Origin: Archilochus colubris
Taxonomy: Eukaryota; Chordata; Aves; Apodiformes; Trochilidae
Length of the DNA stretch: 64,000 nt
NCBI GenBank assembly: GCA_023079485.1
Contig: CM041083.1
Coordinates: 59,917,847-59,981,846 of the forward strand
Direction of reading: 5' to 3'
Part shown: positions 41,983 through 55,077 of the stretch, in pieces
How positions within the stretch are numbered: the first letter of the stretch is position 1
Layout of the letters: each line of letters opens with the position of its first letter
Translations under genes and position numbers: made by a program
Notes under the pieces: generated by a model
Databases searched by the model: none
Seen by the model: the letters and a program-made list of their open reading frames with translations, nothing else
What the model was told of the DNA's origin: nothing

Positions 41983-42205
41983 TTCAGAAAAGGTAAGGAA
42001 AAACAACTTCACTGTTAGGATAGCTGAGCACTGGAACAGGGTGCCCAGAGAGACTGTGTCATCTCTATCTTTGGAAGCTTTTAAGATCTGACTGGATAAA
42101 GCCCTGAGTGACCTAGTCTGATGTTACCACTGGCTGTGCTTGGGCAGGAGCCTGAGCTAGAGAACTCATGAGCCCCTTCCAGCCAGAGCTGTGCTGAGGT
42201 TCTGT
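41983..42205 (+). repeat. Old, degenerate CR1 LINE 3' fragment
   Basis: AGCACTGGAACAGGGTGCCC and the run into CCCCTTCCAGCCAGAGCTGT follow the order of the CR1 3' region seen at 62850-63081, but with many changes. A weak TTCTATGATTCTGTGA tail stands apart at 42437-42452, so later insertion or scrambling is possible. Confidence 0.7.
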
Positions 42206-44849
42206 GGCAGTACTGGAGCCAACAGACTGCTGTGTTCAGGTTGTGATACTGCATTGTGAGGCAGCAGTCTGGTTCACAAGTTCTTCATATCCCCATCAAA
42301 CTACTGAGCAATTGAGGCCACTTCATTTTGATGAGGTTTCATTGTGTGCTGGACTTGGGGTTTGTTTGTGCACCCATATTTTTGTTCAGGATTTTCCTGA
42401 TAAAATTCTTACCTATTGGATCTTCTGTCATGCCCTTCTATGATTCTGTGATATGGGTGTACAAGAGCCCTGCACTATTTGCTTCAAGGTTTTTTGCCTT
42501 TGTGCAACCTCATATCTGTAAGGATTGGCTACTGCCTATGTTATTTGCTTTTTGTGGCTAACCCTGAAACTGGAGGTGTGGGAAGAGACCACCCTGCATA
42601 GTAGCTTGTGTGCCTAGCTTGGAGGAGGCCTTATAGACCTAAAACCTGAAAAACAGCCAAAAAAAAACAAAAAAAAAAAAAACCAAACCAAAACCAAACA
42701 AAAATAAACTCAAGCCCTGAATACCAAGCAGGTCTCTGTTCTTTCACCCCTGCAGTCCCATAATGAATTTTGTATGCAAGGGGATCTTATCCTCAGGCTG
42801 TTTTTTTTTCACAGTCTCCTATAGGTTCTTCTGTTTGCTCCAATGATCTGATTGCCTCTTGATTTACTTTTGTAGAGGTTACCTGAAAATGTGTATTCTC
42901 CTTTCTGAAGCTTGTGATATCCACAGCAGAGTATGTGTAGAACCAAAACGTGAGAGCAGCAAAGAGCTGATCAACTAGCTGATCAACTTCAACTGTTTTC
43001 ACAGCAGAAGCAGCAAGATGAATGTTGCCTTTGGGGAGTGCTTGTGATAGGATGGGCAGGATGTGATCTACAGGAGGAATGAAGACTTAGAAGGCTGTTA
43101 TTTCTAGCAAATAGATACCTGGCTTTCTTAGATCTGTCCTGGCTAGCAAAGGATGAAGACTGAGGAAAATATGATGCCTACACTGTCTGCTTCTGTACCT
43201 TGTAATATGAGGCAGTGGCAGACTTTCTGCAGAACATGTGCCTTTCTCATCATGGGTGTAACTGGCCCAGTCATCAGCACTGATGCCATGTCCTGCTCCT
43301 GCACCACAGCTCCCTTCCCCTCCACCTCTCTGCTGTCTCCCCTGCTCAGGCACAAGGAGTGAGTGTTGTTTTGTTTGTTTGTTTGCTTTTTAACGAAAAA
43401 AACAAACAAAAAAGCAAGCAAAAAACCAAAATGACCCTGCTTGTGTACAGCTCTCTCTCATGCCTCCTGAACTCCCCAGTGAAGTGCTGTGAGGGCTGAA
43501 GACTCTGATAAGGATGCCCAGTCTGTCTGGCTGCTTGCCCTCTGCCTTTCCTGTTGTCCGGACGTTTTTTAATTTTTTTTTTCCCTCTCACCTCTCCACC
43601 CTGCTGCCTCCGTGTCTGCCTGACCCCTTGTCTGCACCCCCAAAGGAGCTGAAGCCAAGACTCTGGCACCAAGGGCTTCTGCCTGTGGTTACCAAACTGA
43701 TGGCAGGAACTCTCCAGGGAGCTGTCAGCTGCAGGAGTCCAGATGTGGGAGGATGCTGCACCACAGCCCTGCCCACAGGGTGCCCAGCTGGGTCACCCCA
43801 GAGGATGCTGGAAGGCACTGCTCAGGCATGACTCTAAAGCAAGAGGCCTGGCAGAAAGGAGCTTTCATGCTATTTTTGAGGTGCAAGCTTTCAGAATGCT
43901 AAACTTGTCTCTGCTTTTGCATCTCTGTTTCTTTTGGCTGCTTTGCTTCTTCTGGCTTTCAGTGAATGGTGCTGCTTACAAGAGGAACTGAGAGAGAAAA
44001 GAGAAGTCTTGCTTTTGTCCTTGCCCAGGATGACTTATGGCTTCTCATTTGGCTGTGTAAATTCGGAGCAAAATTTCAGCTGAATTCCTATTGACTGTTA
44101 TCTCTCTCCACTAAAAAAAAAAAAACACAGCTGCTCTGGGGCTTGGGAATGTTTCCCTGGTGCTTGCTTCTTGGTTTGTTAGAAATACCTTGCAAAACCA
44201 TAGGGGAAAGATTGAGTCAATTTATGTTGCTGTTCTTTCTCAACTACAAACATGTCTGCAAGATCAAAACCAACAAAAAAAAGTGGCACCGACCTCGAAA
44301 ACTGTACAGTAAATGCCTTGATTTATTTTCTAAAAAAATGAAAATTAAAAGTACTTAATGCCCAGACCATATATTTTGGTGTTAATTAAAAAGATCTGGA
44401 AAAGAGGCATACAGATAACCCTCTCCTCACTACTTTGCTTGGAACAGCTTTCTGGCAAGATCAGTTGGAAACCTACTTGTTTTTAAGATGTGATTTCAGT
44501 GTTTGGGAGGGACATCATGTGTTATGGTAGCTGCGATGGAGCTCCAAGGAACCTCTGGACTCATTTAATTTATTTAGTTTCAAATTCGTGGGTGTTTGAG
44601 GGGGAAAAAAGGAGGTTGGAAGTACATACAAGAAACAAGAATCTGCAGAAGCTTGCATTGCTGAAGGCCAGGGGGAGAGACAGCTGAAGCAGTTATTCAG
44701 TGCAGAAAGCTGTAAAATCTGTGTATCAAAGGAGCCAGGATTATGACTGGATGGCTAATTAACTTTGGCACTGCCATAAGAGAGGATAAGGTGTTGAAAA
44801 GTGCAGTTTGAGGAGATGTATGGAAACCTGGGGCTTGTAGGTGTCAGTA
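42206..44849 (+). other. CREB3L2: CREB3L2 intron 1, middle part
   Basis: No exon recognised. A-rich low-complexity sequence (mixed A and CCAAA units) lies at 42657-42708, and a T-rich/A-rich inverted pair at 43366-43428. A poly-A run lies at 44112-44125. Confidence 0.65.
43366..43428. repeat. Low-complexity GTTT / AAAC inverted pair
   Basis: A (GTTT)n run ending in GC-TTTTT is followed, after a few bases, by (AAAC)n and AAGCAAGC runs that can pair with it. It probably arose from facing poly-A-type tails or slippage. Confidence 0.5.
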
Positions 44850-45060
44850 CGCTATGGTTTGGCTGTGGGCTTTTCAATTCTTGATACCTGAGTATCTGGA
44901 AGAGGGGCTAATTTGGGAGAATTCAAAGAACAACAGCAGAAGTGTGCGGCTGAAATACCTGTTTGATGAGGAAAGACTAAAACCAATAAATGTGTATTGC
45001 TTTGACAGGAGTTTGGAAGAGAATGTGGAAGTTGTATGATCAGAGCAGTTTATGTTAAAC
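44850..45060 (+). repeat. Possible ancient CR1-like LINE remnant
   Basis: The frame at 44854-45039 holds YLFDEERLKPINVYCFDRSL. This resembles the [19 protein letters not shown] stretch near the end of the CR1 reverse-transcriptase ORF. A block at about 46555-46632 (GGAAGGGTCAGATTAGGAAG then CCTTTCTAGCCTTAAATGCT) looks like an old CR1 3' end. The AT-rich sequence between may belong to the same or other old LINEs. Confidence 0.4.
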
Positions 45061-46554
45061 TCACAGTGATATTATTGAGGTTTATTTCTCAGTTTCATGT
45101 GAGTTATAGTATGTAATTTTCGGTATCGGTACCAGAATAAAGACTGTGAAAATTTTGGTTTCAGCTGTGGTTGTAGCACAGAGGTAATGAAGATCTTTGT
45201 AGTCAAAGCAAGATCCCTTTGAAGCTTTTTGCTTGGAATAAAATCATTATTAGGAAGGAGATTATAAATTCAAGCTGTCATTATGCTTTTCCTTTTTTTA
45301 AACTGCTAATGTCCTCTGAAAATATCTTTTTCTATTTTTGTCCCAAATAATACTTACAGGCTAGAGGAGAGTAAAAAAAGAACCAGTGTGAAGTAAAGAG
45401 GAGATGATGATGAGGATGATGATCAGCTAAGAATATCTAAGAGGAAAAGATAATGTTGGCAATTGTAAGGGTAGAAAGGGGAATTGTTTTATGGTGTAGT
45501 ATGAAAATCAACCATTGTCAGTAATCGGGTTACAGAACTTACTGGAACTGACAAACCTGGGTAACTAAATACAGCTAGGCAGGAAGGTTTCAGAGAAGTT
45601 TGTTTTGTTATCACATATTTCTTGGGTCGTGACATCATGAGGAAATGTCTGAAAATATTAAATTGATTAAGAGTAAAGGGGAAGAAATAAAAGTTGCAGG
45701 GGAGTTCCTGGTACCAAACATATTTTAAAACATTTTTTAAAATAGAGAAAAGCTCTTCTAGGATTTCACAGTTAGAGAGTGGAACGATACAGATATGATT
45801 TTAAGCCTGCTAGTAGGATTTTATGAAAAACTGATATAGTCAGATAAACCTGACTTCATTCTTTGAGATGAAAAAAACCCACATGAAAGTAAATGGATAA
45901 ATTTTGCAAGCAACTGGATATTTATTTTGTTGTATTAATTAAAAATTGTACCACAAAATGTGTGAAGTTAAAAGGTTGACTCAGAGTAGTTGCTAGTGGG
46001 CAACTGGTGTCAGAGGGTAAGTGTCAGAGGATAAGGTCTGATACCTTGCAAAAATTACCAAACAGGAGGCTTATAAAGATTTTCATCCATGATCCAGAAA
46101 CAACTTATGTTTCTGTACAACAAAAAATACATTTCTTTATTAAAAAAACCCAACTCTGTACCTATGGGGCAGGTGAACACATATTGGAAATCAGGACTTG
46201 GAAGATGGTCTAGAGTTCAGAGTAGACAAGCAACACAGTGTGCTCTGTGTGAAGGAAAAAGGTTTTAAAAAGATTAAAGATGTTATTCAAAATAATTCTC
46301 TTATTTAACCTCAGTGTATAGTGTTGGTGAACACAGTGTACTAACAGTGTCTGGTTCCTGAAGTTCAGCTCTTATAAAAGGATAAAATTTAAAAAAAATA
46401 AATTGGAAAGCGTAACAAAAAAAGGGGGAGAGGGACTAAAATTATACTGAGTTGTTAATTTTTCAACCTTTGCAGCTCACCCATGTTCTTTCATGGAAAT
46501 TATATTTCAACAAAGGACAAATTGCCAGACCCTACATAAGGGTACTGCAGGGAA

Positions 46555-46632
46555 AAACATAGGGCACTGGGACATGTGGAAGGGTCAGATTAGGAAGGTT
46601 TCATAGTTCCTTTCTAGCCTTAAATGCTGTAA
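46555..46632 (+). repeat. Possible ancient CR1-like 3' end
   Basis: GGGTCAGATTAGGAAGGTTT then TTCCTTTCTAGCCTTAAATG matches the general pattern of old amniote CR1 3' ends. It is too diverged for a firm family call by eye. Confidence 0.4.
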
Positions 46633-47211
46633 AACTTTATTGCTGAGCCTACTGACTGTCTGGATAGTGCAAGGCAGAACACACAGCAGCACCCTGTGTG
46701 ACTCCTTTAATCTGTCCAAATGCATGACAGCGTTTGATCATTCTCCCAAACTGCATTGACTTCAGTGAAGTTTAAATAAATGCTTTTATCCCTTCAAGCT
46801 GTTTTGAACTGTTTGTGCTTATCATGACACCTCTCAGCACATGTGAAAGAGGACAGCATGCAAGGCATATGGGAAAGGATAGAAAAAGGCATTTGTCCCA
46901 GAATACAAGGCCAGCTTTATGTATGTTCCCTCTTGGAGTCGAGTACCAAAGATGGCCTTGTGTTCTGTGTACCTCTGCCTGGAACACACTGGCTGAAACA
47001 CACCTGACCTGCTGTCAAGTTTTTCCAGGGTCTTCAGCCCTGGCTGGTGAAAGAAAGCAGAGGAAAGCAAAAAGGCAAAACAGTTATGGTGAAGGATGAT
47101 TAAAAAACTAATAGATTGAACGTCTGAGGAGCTGGGATGAATACCAGGGTGAAAAAGGAAACCTGCTAGCTTTCATTTTTAAGGTTGAGTGAGTGGAAGG
47201 TGATGGCTAAC

Positions 47212-47420
47212 ATGATATTAGAAAGAATTTCTTTACCGAGAGGGTAATCAAGCATTGGAATGGGCTGCCCATGGAAGTAGCGGATTCTCCATCCCTGGAG
47301 ATATTTAAAAAGAGACTGGATGTGGCACTCAGTGCCATGGGCTGGTAACTGCAGCGGTAGTGGATCAAGGGTTGGACTTGATGATCTCTGAGGTCCCTCC
47401 CAACCCAGCCAATTCTATGA
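47212..47420 (+). repeat. CR1 LINE 3' fragment (plus strand), young subfamily
   Basis: Runs from ATATTAGAAAGAATTTCTTT to the tail CCAATTCTATGAT. It has about ten mismatches by eye to the reverse complement of the copy at 48209, and the two face each other. Confidence 0.93.
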
Positions 47421-47810
47421 TCCCAGCTATACCAATGCTACCAACATTTCCACGAGTTTTTAGTAGGGGAAGATTGTTGTTGTCCTTCTATCTCTTTTAC
47501 CACATTACTACAAGCCTCTGCTTTTCTACACTACCAGCTTAAGGAAGCTTAAAATCCATTGCCTGTGGCAGACCTCACCTTACTAATGGGTATTCTTTGC
47601 AGCATTTTAACAAGCCTGGTAGTTTTTGATGCAGAGTATATAAGGCTTTTGTTTGCAGAGTTTATAAGGGTATTGTGTTTAATTTTGATGTGCATGTTGA
47701 GGCAGGAGGACGAGAGTGGCCAGGGCATTTGGAAAGAGTAATTTTTCTTCCTGTACATGCTTTCTCTTAAGGTACCTGGCATATGGAAGGCACCACCTTA
47801 AAATGGTGTA

Positions 47811-47828
47811 GCCACACCATGGTGTGGC
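47811..47828. other. Perfect 18-bp palindrome
   Basis: GCCACACCATGGTGTGGC, a perfect self-complement with no spacer. CCACACC is a KLF-type core, present on both strands. A second small hairpin (CACCA at 47791 with TGGTG at 47804) stands directly upstream. Confidence 0.55.
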
Positions 47829-48208
47829 ATAGCCTTCTCTAATGGTGGTACTGTTTTGGTTTTTCTTTTGGAATGTGCTGGCAGGAAAAATATTCAAGTG
47901 TAGCATGGACAGCAGATGTGGCTTGAAAATGCCTCAAAGCTGTATTGGCAGTGCAGCAATCACACAGAGAGTGCCCAGCTTCTCTAAAGCAGTGCTGCTT
48001 TTCCTTCTGGCATAAAGCTCCCGGTGTGCTTGTGATATGTTGGTGTTAGGGGGAGCTGCTGAAGTGCACCCTTGCTGACCTGCTGCTCTGCACTAGAGAG
48101 GCACTGACAACAGGTCTGCTCGGAAATGCATCTCCTCAGCTTGATGATCCTGTCAGGCTGGTCAGGCTCTGCTGGGTCTCACTGGAGAGGCTGATGCTGC
48201 ATGTGTTA

Positions 48209-48769
48209 ATCATAGAATCATAGAATTGGCTGGGTTGGAAGGGACCTCAGAGATCATCAAGTCCAACCCTTGATCCACTACCGCTGCAGTTCCCAGACCA
48301 TGGCACTGAGTGCCACATCCAGTCTCTTGTTAAATATCTCCAGGGATGGAGAATCCACTACTTCCCTGGGCAGCCCATTCCAATGCCTGATCACCCTTTC
48401 GGTAAAGAAATTCTTTCTAATATCCAACCTAAACCTCCCCTGGCACAACTTGAGACCGTGCCCTCTTGTCTTGCTGAGAGTTGCCTAGGAAAAGAGACCG
48501 ACCCCCACTTGGCTCCAACCTCCTTTCAGGGAGTTGTAGAGAGTGATGAGGTCTCCTCGGAGCCTCCTCTTTTCCAGGCTGAACAGCCCCAGCTCCCTCA
48601 CCCTTTCTTCATAGGATGTGTGCTTAAGTTCCTTCACCAGCCTGGTTGCCCTTCTTTGGACCTGCTCCAGGACCTCGATATCCTTCTTAAACTGAGGGGC
48701 CCAGAACTGGACACAGTACTCAAGGTGTGGCCTCACCAGGGCTGAGTACACGGGGGAGCCACCACTCAC
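48209..48769 (-). repeat. CR1 LINE fragment (minus strand, about 560 bp), longest copy in the window
   Basis: On the minus strand it encodes the end of the CR1 ORF2 protein ([20 protein letters not shown], then [20 protein letters not shown]). The 3' UTR and an ATTCTATGAT tail at 48209-48228 follow. It is 5'-truncated at about 48769, as usual for CR1, and too short to be active. Confidence 0.93.
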
Positions 48770-51700
48770 ACCTGTGCAAGGACAGAGATCAGCAGTCCTG
48801 GTTCTTCAACCTAACTAATTAGTGGGACAGAGGAGTATTCCCATGACTGCCTTTACCATTTTGCTTCAGGAAGAGAACCCGTGGCAGCACAAGGCCTCAA
48901 ACTGCCGTGGGTGCCTGGAGCCTGAACACGCACTTCCTCTGCTCCTGCAGCTGACGCACGAGAGGTTTATCTTTCCACAGCTGCCTTATCTTGTTTCTGC
49001 TTGGCATATGTGGTGAAGCTGAGCTCCTCAGGGCAGTGGGTACTGCAGTGCAGGGTTGGCAGGTGAGAAGCAGGTCTCTGCTTGGACCAGGTGTGCTCAT
49101 ACAGAAACCACATGGAGAGGCAGTTTTGCTGTCCTGGGCCGCTGCTTCCCTCACCCCTGAAGCAGCCTCTGGGGAGCTGGGCACTTGGATTATGGCCAAG
49201 ACACAGAGCAGCAAATATGGAAATAAAAACAGAAGTGAGATTTAAAGCTGTTTCTTTGTTTTTGGTGTGTTGGGGTTTTTTGTTTGGGGTTTTTTGTTTG
49301 GGTTTTTTAGGGGGTTTTTTTGTTTGGGTTTTCCCTGTCCAAGTTCTAAGAACAAAGAATGATTTTTTTAATTTTTTTTTTTTTTAAAACCTGACTTTTC
49401 AAAGTACTGCTCAAATGCTTTGGAGGAGACTTCTTCTTCAATTATGTGTCCTCTCCTGGTTGACTCTTTTTAAGGCACTTTCAGGCAGATGGCCCAAAAG
49501 TCTCATTTCATGCTTCTGCGTACATCTCCAGAAAGAGGTCTGGTGTTCAAATCAGGCACACTGTGCTCTTGTCAGTTTAGTCTAGCAGCAGGGAAGGAAT
49601 GTAAATCTAAGGCCTGGCTGGGGTGGGATGATCTGAAGTGAGTGTACAAATGCCTGAGAAAATCTGGACCAAGCTGGGGTGTGAAGAATCCTGGAGTCAA
49701 ATGGGGCAAGGAAGTGTTACAAGTTGTGTGCAAACCAGGCTGTGAATTCAGTTATCTGCAATGCATGCAGAAGAGAAATGTCTGTCCAGGACTGATGCTG
49801 GGAAAGGGCTTCTTCAAAAGCTGAGTCACCAGCAGTTACCGTCATGTCTCTGAGCTTTAAGGTAGCGCTGTGACTATCTAAAACATGTCCCTGGCATGCT
49901 TTGCTTCAGAGATCTTGCATTAACTTGAAACATCTCGGATTGGAGTGGGTTTTCTCATGACAAGTTGTACCAACACAAGTTCTGATTTTTTCTTTGCAGC
50001 TCTGAAGGTGAGAGGGGCCTGGTGTAGAAATAGTCCTGAGGTTACATACTGCTTGGTGCAGTATCTTTAAGCAACAGGGAGGAGGTAGCCGTGGTGGTTT
50101 TCTTATCTTTAAGCAGACTGTCAAGGATTTCTCTTAAAGCACGAAGTGTAACCAGTGCTTCCAGGCTCCTAACCACAGCTCTCAGCAATCCCCTTTGCAA
50201 TCCACAGAGACATCTAAGCCCCAGCCATCAGTAAACATACAGACAAAACTGTATCAGTTCCCAGAACATGCTGCAAAACAGCTTATCCAGGGACTGGGTA
50301 GTTCCTTGAGTGTCCCCTGTTTCTCCTTGGCTTGGTTTGAGGTGGGTGCCCGTGTTGAATTTCTCCTCCAAGCCTCTTCTTGGAAGCTCTGTGCAAACCT
50401 GCCTCTTTCCAGTTAGTGACGCAGCACTCCGGGAAGCTGAGCCAAGCCAAACAGGGATGTTCCCTGCTTTGGGAGTGAAATGGTAGAGCCTCTCTGCTAG
50501 GGCCTTATGGGCAGTGTGCTGACAGACAGTAGAATTAAATGCTCAAGATCAGTGTTACCTTCTCAGAGTCTTCCTTGTAGCAAATAATCTTTCTGCCCTG
50601 GTGTGCATATTCAGTTTAAAAACCCCAACCACACAACAAAGAAGGTGGAGGGGAAGGAGGAAGGATGGGATTTTTCCATCTTTCTATAACAGTGAATGAA
50701 AATAAGTTTATAAAATGTTATTTATACTTTTATGTGAGGAGCAGCTCTGTGACATTTAGAACTTTGCTCCACTACTGTGTAATGCATGATCTCTCAGACC
50801 AGTGAAGAGGCTTATATGAAAGGGCACAAGTGTAACAACTCTGGGGAAGAGAAAGTGTCTTATTGTGAGAGGATATAGTCATAGGATTTGCTGATGGATG
50901 GATCAAGGAAGAGCAGAGGGAAGTAGAGAAATATATGCTGTTTCAGCCAGCTCCTGCCCTAGAATATTTGCCATGCAGGAGGATGCTCACTACTGTACTG
51001 TAGAAGGGTTCACTTCTGCTCCCTACCTTGCTGGTAGCTGCTGGTTGTCTGGTAGAGCTTACATTGTTAATTTTTCATGTATCTTCTGACCCAGGCCTGC
51101 CAGCTGCTGCTGGGTGAGTTTAAATAGAACCTCCTCCCTTTATAAATTAAGCTCAGAGTGCTCTTCAGAGGGTTCAGGCTGAGGGGACAGGGCAAGACGT
51201 GACAACAGTCAGTTTGACTGAATTTTGGTGGGAAAAAATAGTAAGGAAGACTCATATCTTAAAACTTTAATAAAGACTAGTTGGACTGACCAGGAAGAGA
51301 TTTAAGAAAGTAGAAACAGGTTTTACTGGTAAGTCAGGCTGAATTCCTCTTACTCCTTGGGTGATGAACCTGCAACTTAGTAGCAGAATCTTTATATTCA
51401 GATTGTTTCTTTTATCTTTCTCTGGCAGACATCATTAAGTTGTCTGTATCAATGCCACTTTGCAAAGCTGGGCCTGGGGGTTGGAGGCACCTCTAGGAGG
51501 TTTTCTTTGCTTGCTTTGGTCATAGGCTGACTGATAAAGTGTAGTACAAGCTGGCTCAGCCACTTGCTTTGGTTGAGATTCTGCCTGGGCTCATAGGGAT
51601 AAGGAGGATTAAAGGAAGAAAAAAAAAAAAAAAAAGTACCTTTACCAGAAACTGGTACAAACTTTAGAAGATCCAAATTTGCTTTTGAGCTTGGCAAGAA

Positions 51701-54700
51701 ACCTTGATTTGTCTACTTTTGTCTACTGGTGTATTGGTGGAAGTGTGCTGTACTTTGAAGACAGTTTCTGTAATTTGGGGAAAGGGTGGGAGTATACAGT
51801 CCAAAGCAGAATATATCTGAACTTCAAAAAGTTTTGGAAGATGTAAGTGGAAGGTGGTTTTTTTGCTTAGTTAAGATTTTGTGTATCAATAAGGGAAGGT
51901 GAAGATCTTGGTCAATAATATTATGGGATTTTGCTATCTGGAAGTATATGTGAAGAAGAATACATGAAAGCATGAAAACTTGCTGTCTGTCCCCATACGT
52001 GCAGTGTTTAAAATGAGACTTAATAACTAGTTATTAAAATAAAATAATTCATGTTAAGAGTTTTCAGTTGTTGCCAGCCAGGTCTGAATCTACAGTGATT
52101 TTGAACAATGTGGGAAGTGGAACACTGCTGTGGAACATGAAATGCCATCCAAAAGTTGCTTGTCCTACCATTAGGTACTGTATAGGTGCTCCCTTGATCA
52201 GAAGCAGATCTGCTGCTGCAGTGGTGACATCCCAGCTTGTCATGATGTGTAAATAGGGACAGAGGGATTTGTAATTTCTGAGCACATCTGTGGTGTGGGT
52301 GGGTGGTTACTCAGCTGGTTATGGGAGGGCCACTGAGCAAATATTTTATTGCAGTTGTCTCAACTATATATGGCAGCTCAGGAAAAAAGAAAAAACCAAA
52401 ACCACTGCAATGGTCAGGATGCTTACTAAAAGAAGTTCAGCTGAATTTTCTTTTCCAGTTGCTTCAGCGTGTCTGGAGTGTTTCTGTAGTAAGAAACCAG
52501 TCAAGTACTTTGTGTCTGGATGGCAAATAGTAGAGAGCTGAGTAGATACCTCAGTTTGAGTCTGCCCATGGTGACTGTAAATGATCACAAAGTACTTTGC
52601 TACCTAGTTTAGTCTTTTTTTTATGCATTTAGGAGCATCGTATGCCAGAAGATGTTCCCTTAAGGAGGAAGGGTTTGATAGTCTTGTGTGTGTGTCCCAA
52701 CACATGAGTGTTCATGTTTTGAGGGGAGCAGCATAGCTGATGCCCTCCCAGCGTTGACAGTCGCAGTCTTGTAAATACAGCCTGCAGGGTTGATTTTGCT
52801 GATTTATGGTAGTTCTGGCAGCTCCACCCATCCGGGATTTTAGGGTTATGGTAAGTAGCCTGCTACAAAATCCTTCTAGGCAGTTAAATTTTGTTGTTGT
52901 AACATTTAAAAGGGACAGTATGTTCTGGTCAGGATGCACCATAGCCTGAGATGTTTCAGGCTGATCCATGAGCTCATAAGGGTAGCAAACCACAGTGTCT
53001 TCTCCACAAATGAGCAGTTGATCCTGGAGATGTCTTATCCGAGTTTGCGTCCCATAATTACAAGATGCCCAAGTCAATCTGCATTTTTTCCTCATATGAT
53101 CATGGGGTGACAATTGAGTGAAATTGGTCCTTTTCACACAAATTTTGTGAAGTCTTCGACAGAGCTCAAATGCCTCATCTTGTGAATGTGAGAAATATTT
53201 ATTAATTGCAGGGAACCTTTAAAAATGTCTGCTCCCTATACTAGTTTGGATCTTCCTGGGTCTGAAGACAAGGCATCTTGTGTTCCAGCCTTATACATAT
53301 GCATAGGGAGATTTACATATACCAATACAGGAATACTCAAGTTCTTGTAACATTTCTAGTGCCAAATGCTGCTCTAGTTTGAGGAGGTTGCTTCTTGCAT
53401 TGGCTTATCCGGAAAATACGTAACAACATGCCTCACTGATATGTTTTATGGAATGATTACAAAGGGGAGTTGTTCATATTGTTCATATCTGCTGCAAGAA
53501 TATGGGTCTTATTTTTTGTGTTGGAAGTTCATTTATCACTTCAATGAAGTTCTGTGAACCAGACTTCAGCCAGAATGGGCTAATTGCTGCAATTAAATCA
53601 GAGCATCTGCTCTCAAGTAGAACAAGCCATGCAGGATTCGACTAGCTTTCAGACTGTTGTCAGTGAGTGCACCACTTCCAATGAAGCAGAACTATACCTT
53701 CTTTGGTGTCTTCTGGATTTGGTGACTCTATAGTGAAGTATTGCTGAAAGCATCAAGCCTCAGGAGGGTGCTACAGCTAAAAGGCAGAGCCTGGGTGCAG
53801 CGCAGTACAAGAAAAAAATCTCTGTGAGGCAGGTTGCTGCTGTACGGGTGCAGTTTTGGGCAGAAGGGAGGTATAAAAAAAATCCCATCTTTTCTGGGGA
53901 AAGTCAAATTGTGCAAGGCATGATGCTGTGGCTTCCTGGTGAGCAGCTGTTAACATCATGGAACTGTGTGGGCTACCTAGTTGGCATCTTAAATGAGGTT
54001 TGATCTGGTTGGCCAGACTTGTAAGACATAAGGCAAGAATTGCCCTCAGAATAAAAAAGGAAGAAATTAACAGGTGACTTTAACCCTGGTTAGGCATGCT
54101 CTGCTGGGAAGACTAGACCCCTGGTCAGCCCCTTTAGATCACTGAACCTGGGGTAGCTTCCTCACGCTGCTCTGCCAAGGTGATCTGTGTTAGCTTGGGT
54201 ACTCGAACCCATCTTGATGGAATGGGGTTGGAGCATCAGATATGGAGATAAGAGCGCTTATTTCACTCCTGCGTAGGAAGGATGGTGACTTATGCTGTAT
54301 ATAATCCAGCAGAGTTTCTCACAGAATGGCAAACGTCTCTGCATTCTGTGCCCGTTAAGTAATTTCACCTCAAAATTTCCGGTGACACGGCAACACTGGG
54401 ATTTTATTGGTGATGCTTTGTCGTGTGGAGCAGCCATGCTGTGGGATGCTGAAAGGAGCCTGGGACAGCTGAACCACACCTTTTGAAACAGGATGTAAGG
54501 TTAGGGTGTAAGACTGCACACTTATCAATCCCTTTTGCATTTGAAATCTGATGTGTTGGCTTCAAATGTGGTACTGCAGTTGGAATGTGCCTCTCTATGC
54601 TCAACCTGAGTTTTCATTGTAGAGTTGATGTATCTGAGTAGTTTGCATGTGACTTTGCCAGGACTTTCTCAGCTTTCAAGATGTGTTCTCATCCATTGCA

Positions 54701-55077
54701 TATGGGCAGCATTTAACCTCTTGACCTGTAAGAGACAGGTTGCCAAAGTATGTTTCATCGCTTGGTATTGTTTTAACACTCCTTCCCACATGCTGGGTTT
54801 CCAGGCACATCAGGGGTTTCTGAACTATATTCCTTCAGTTTTGTTCACACTGGTTTGTGTTGTTTGAGAGCCCTACTTTCTCCACTGCTATGAACAGAAA
54901 AAACCTAACTTCTCAGAGTTTGAGGAAACCCAGCTGTTAGATAAAAGTGATGGTAAGATAAGGCTGTGGCAATCCAGCATGGTGGGTGTCCCTGTGAAGC
55001 TTAAGAACAGGCAAAGGAGCATGGCATCGCCTTACAATTGCACTCCTTGCCACTCCTCTCCTTGTCCACTTAAAAGC
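48770..55077 (+). other. CREB3L2: CREB3L2 intron 1, distal part
   Basis: No exon recognised. A G/T-rich tandem repeat lies at 49272-49330 and poly-T at 49371-49385. A poly-A run is at 51619-51635. Confidence 0.65.
49272..49330 (+). repeat. Imperfect 14-bp tandem repeat GGGGTTTTTTGTTT
   Basis: G-runs at 49272-49275, 49286-49289, 49300-49302, 49310-49314 and 49326-49328 are separated by T-rich spacers with a period near 14. Five G-runs in 57 bases could allow a long-loop quadruplex on the plus strand. Confidence 0.7.

Noticed and set aside
48485..48769. A 94-codon minus-strand frame with clear protein similarity
   Set aside because: It is the end of the CR1 reverse-transcriptase ORF in a truncated LINE copy, not a host gene.
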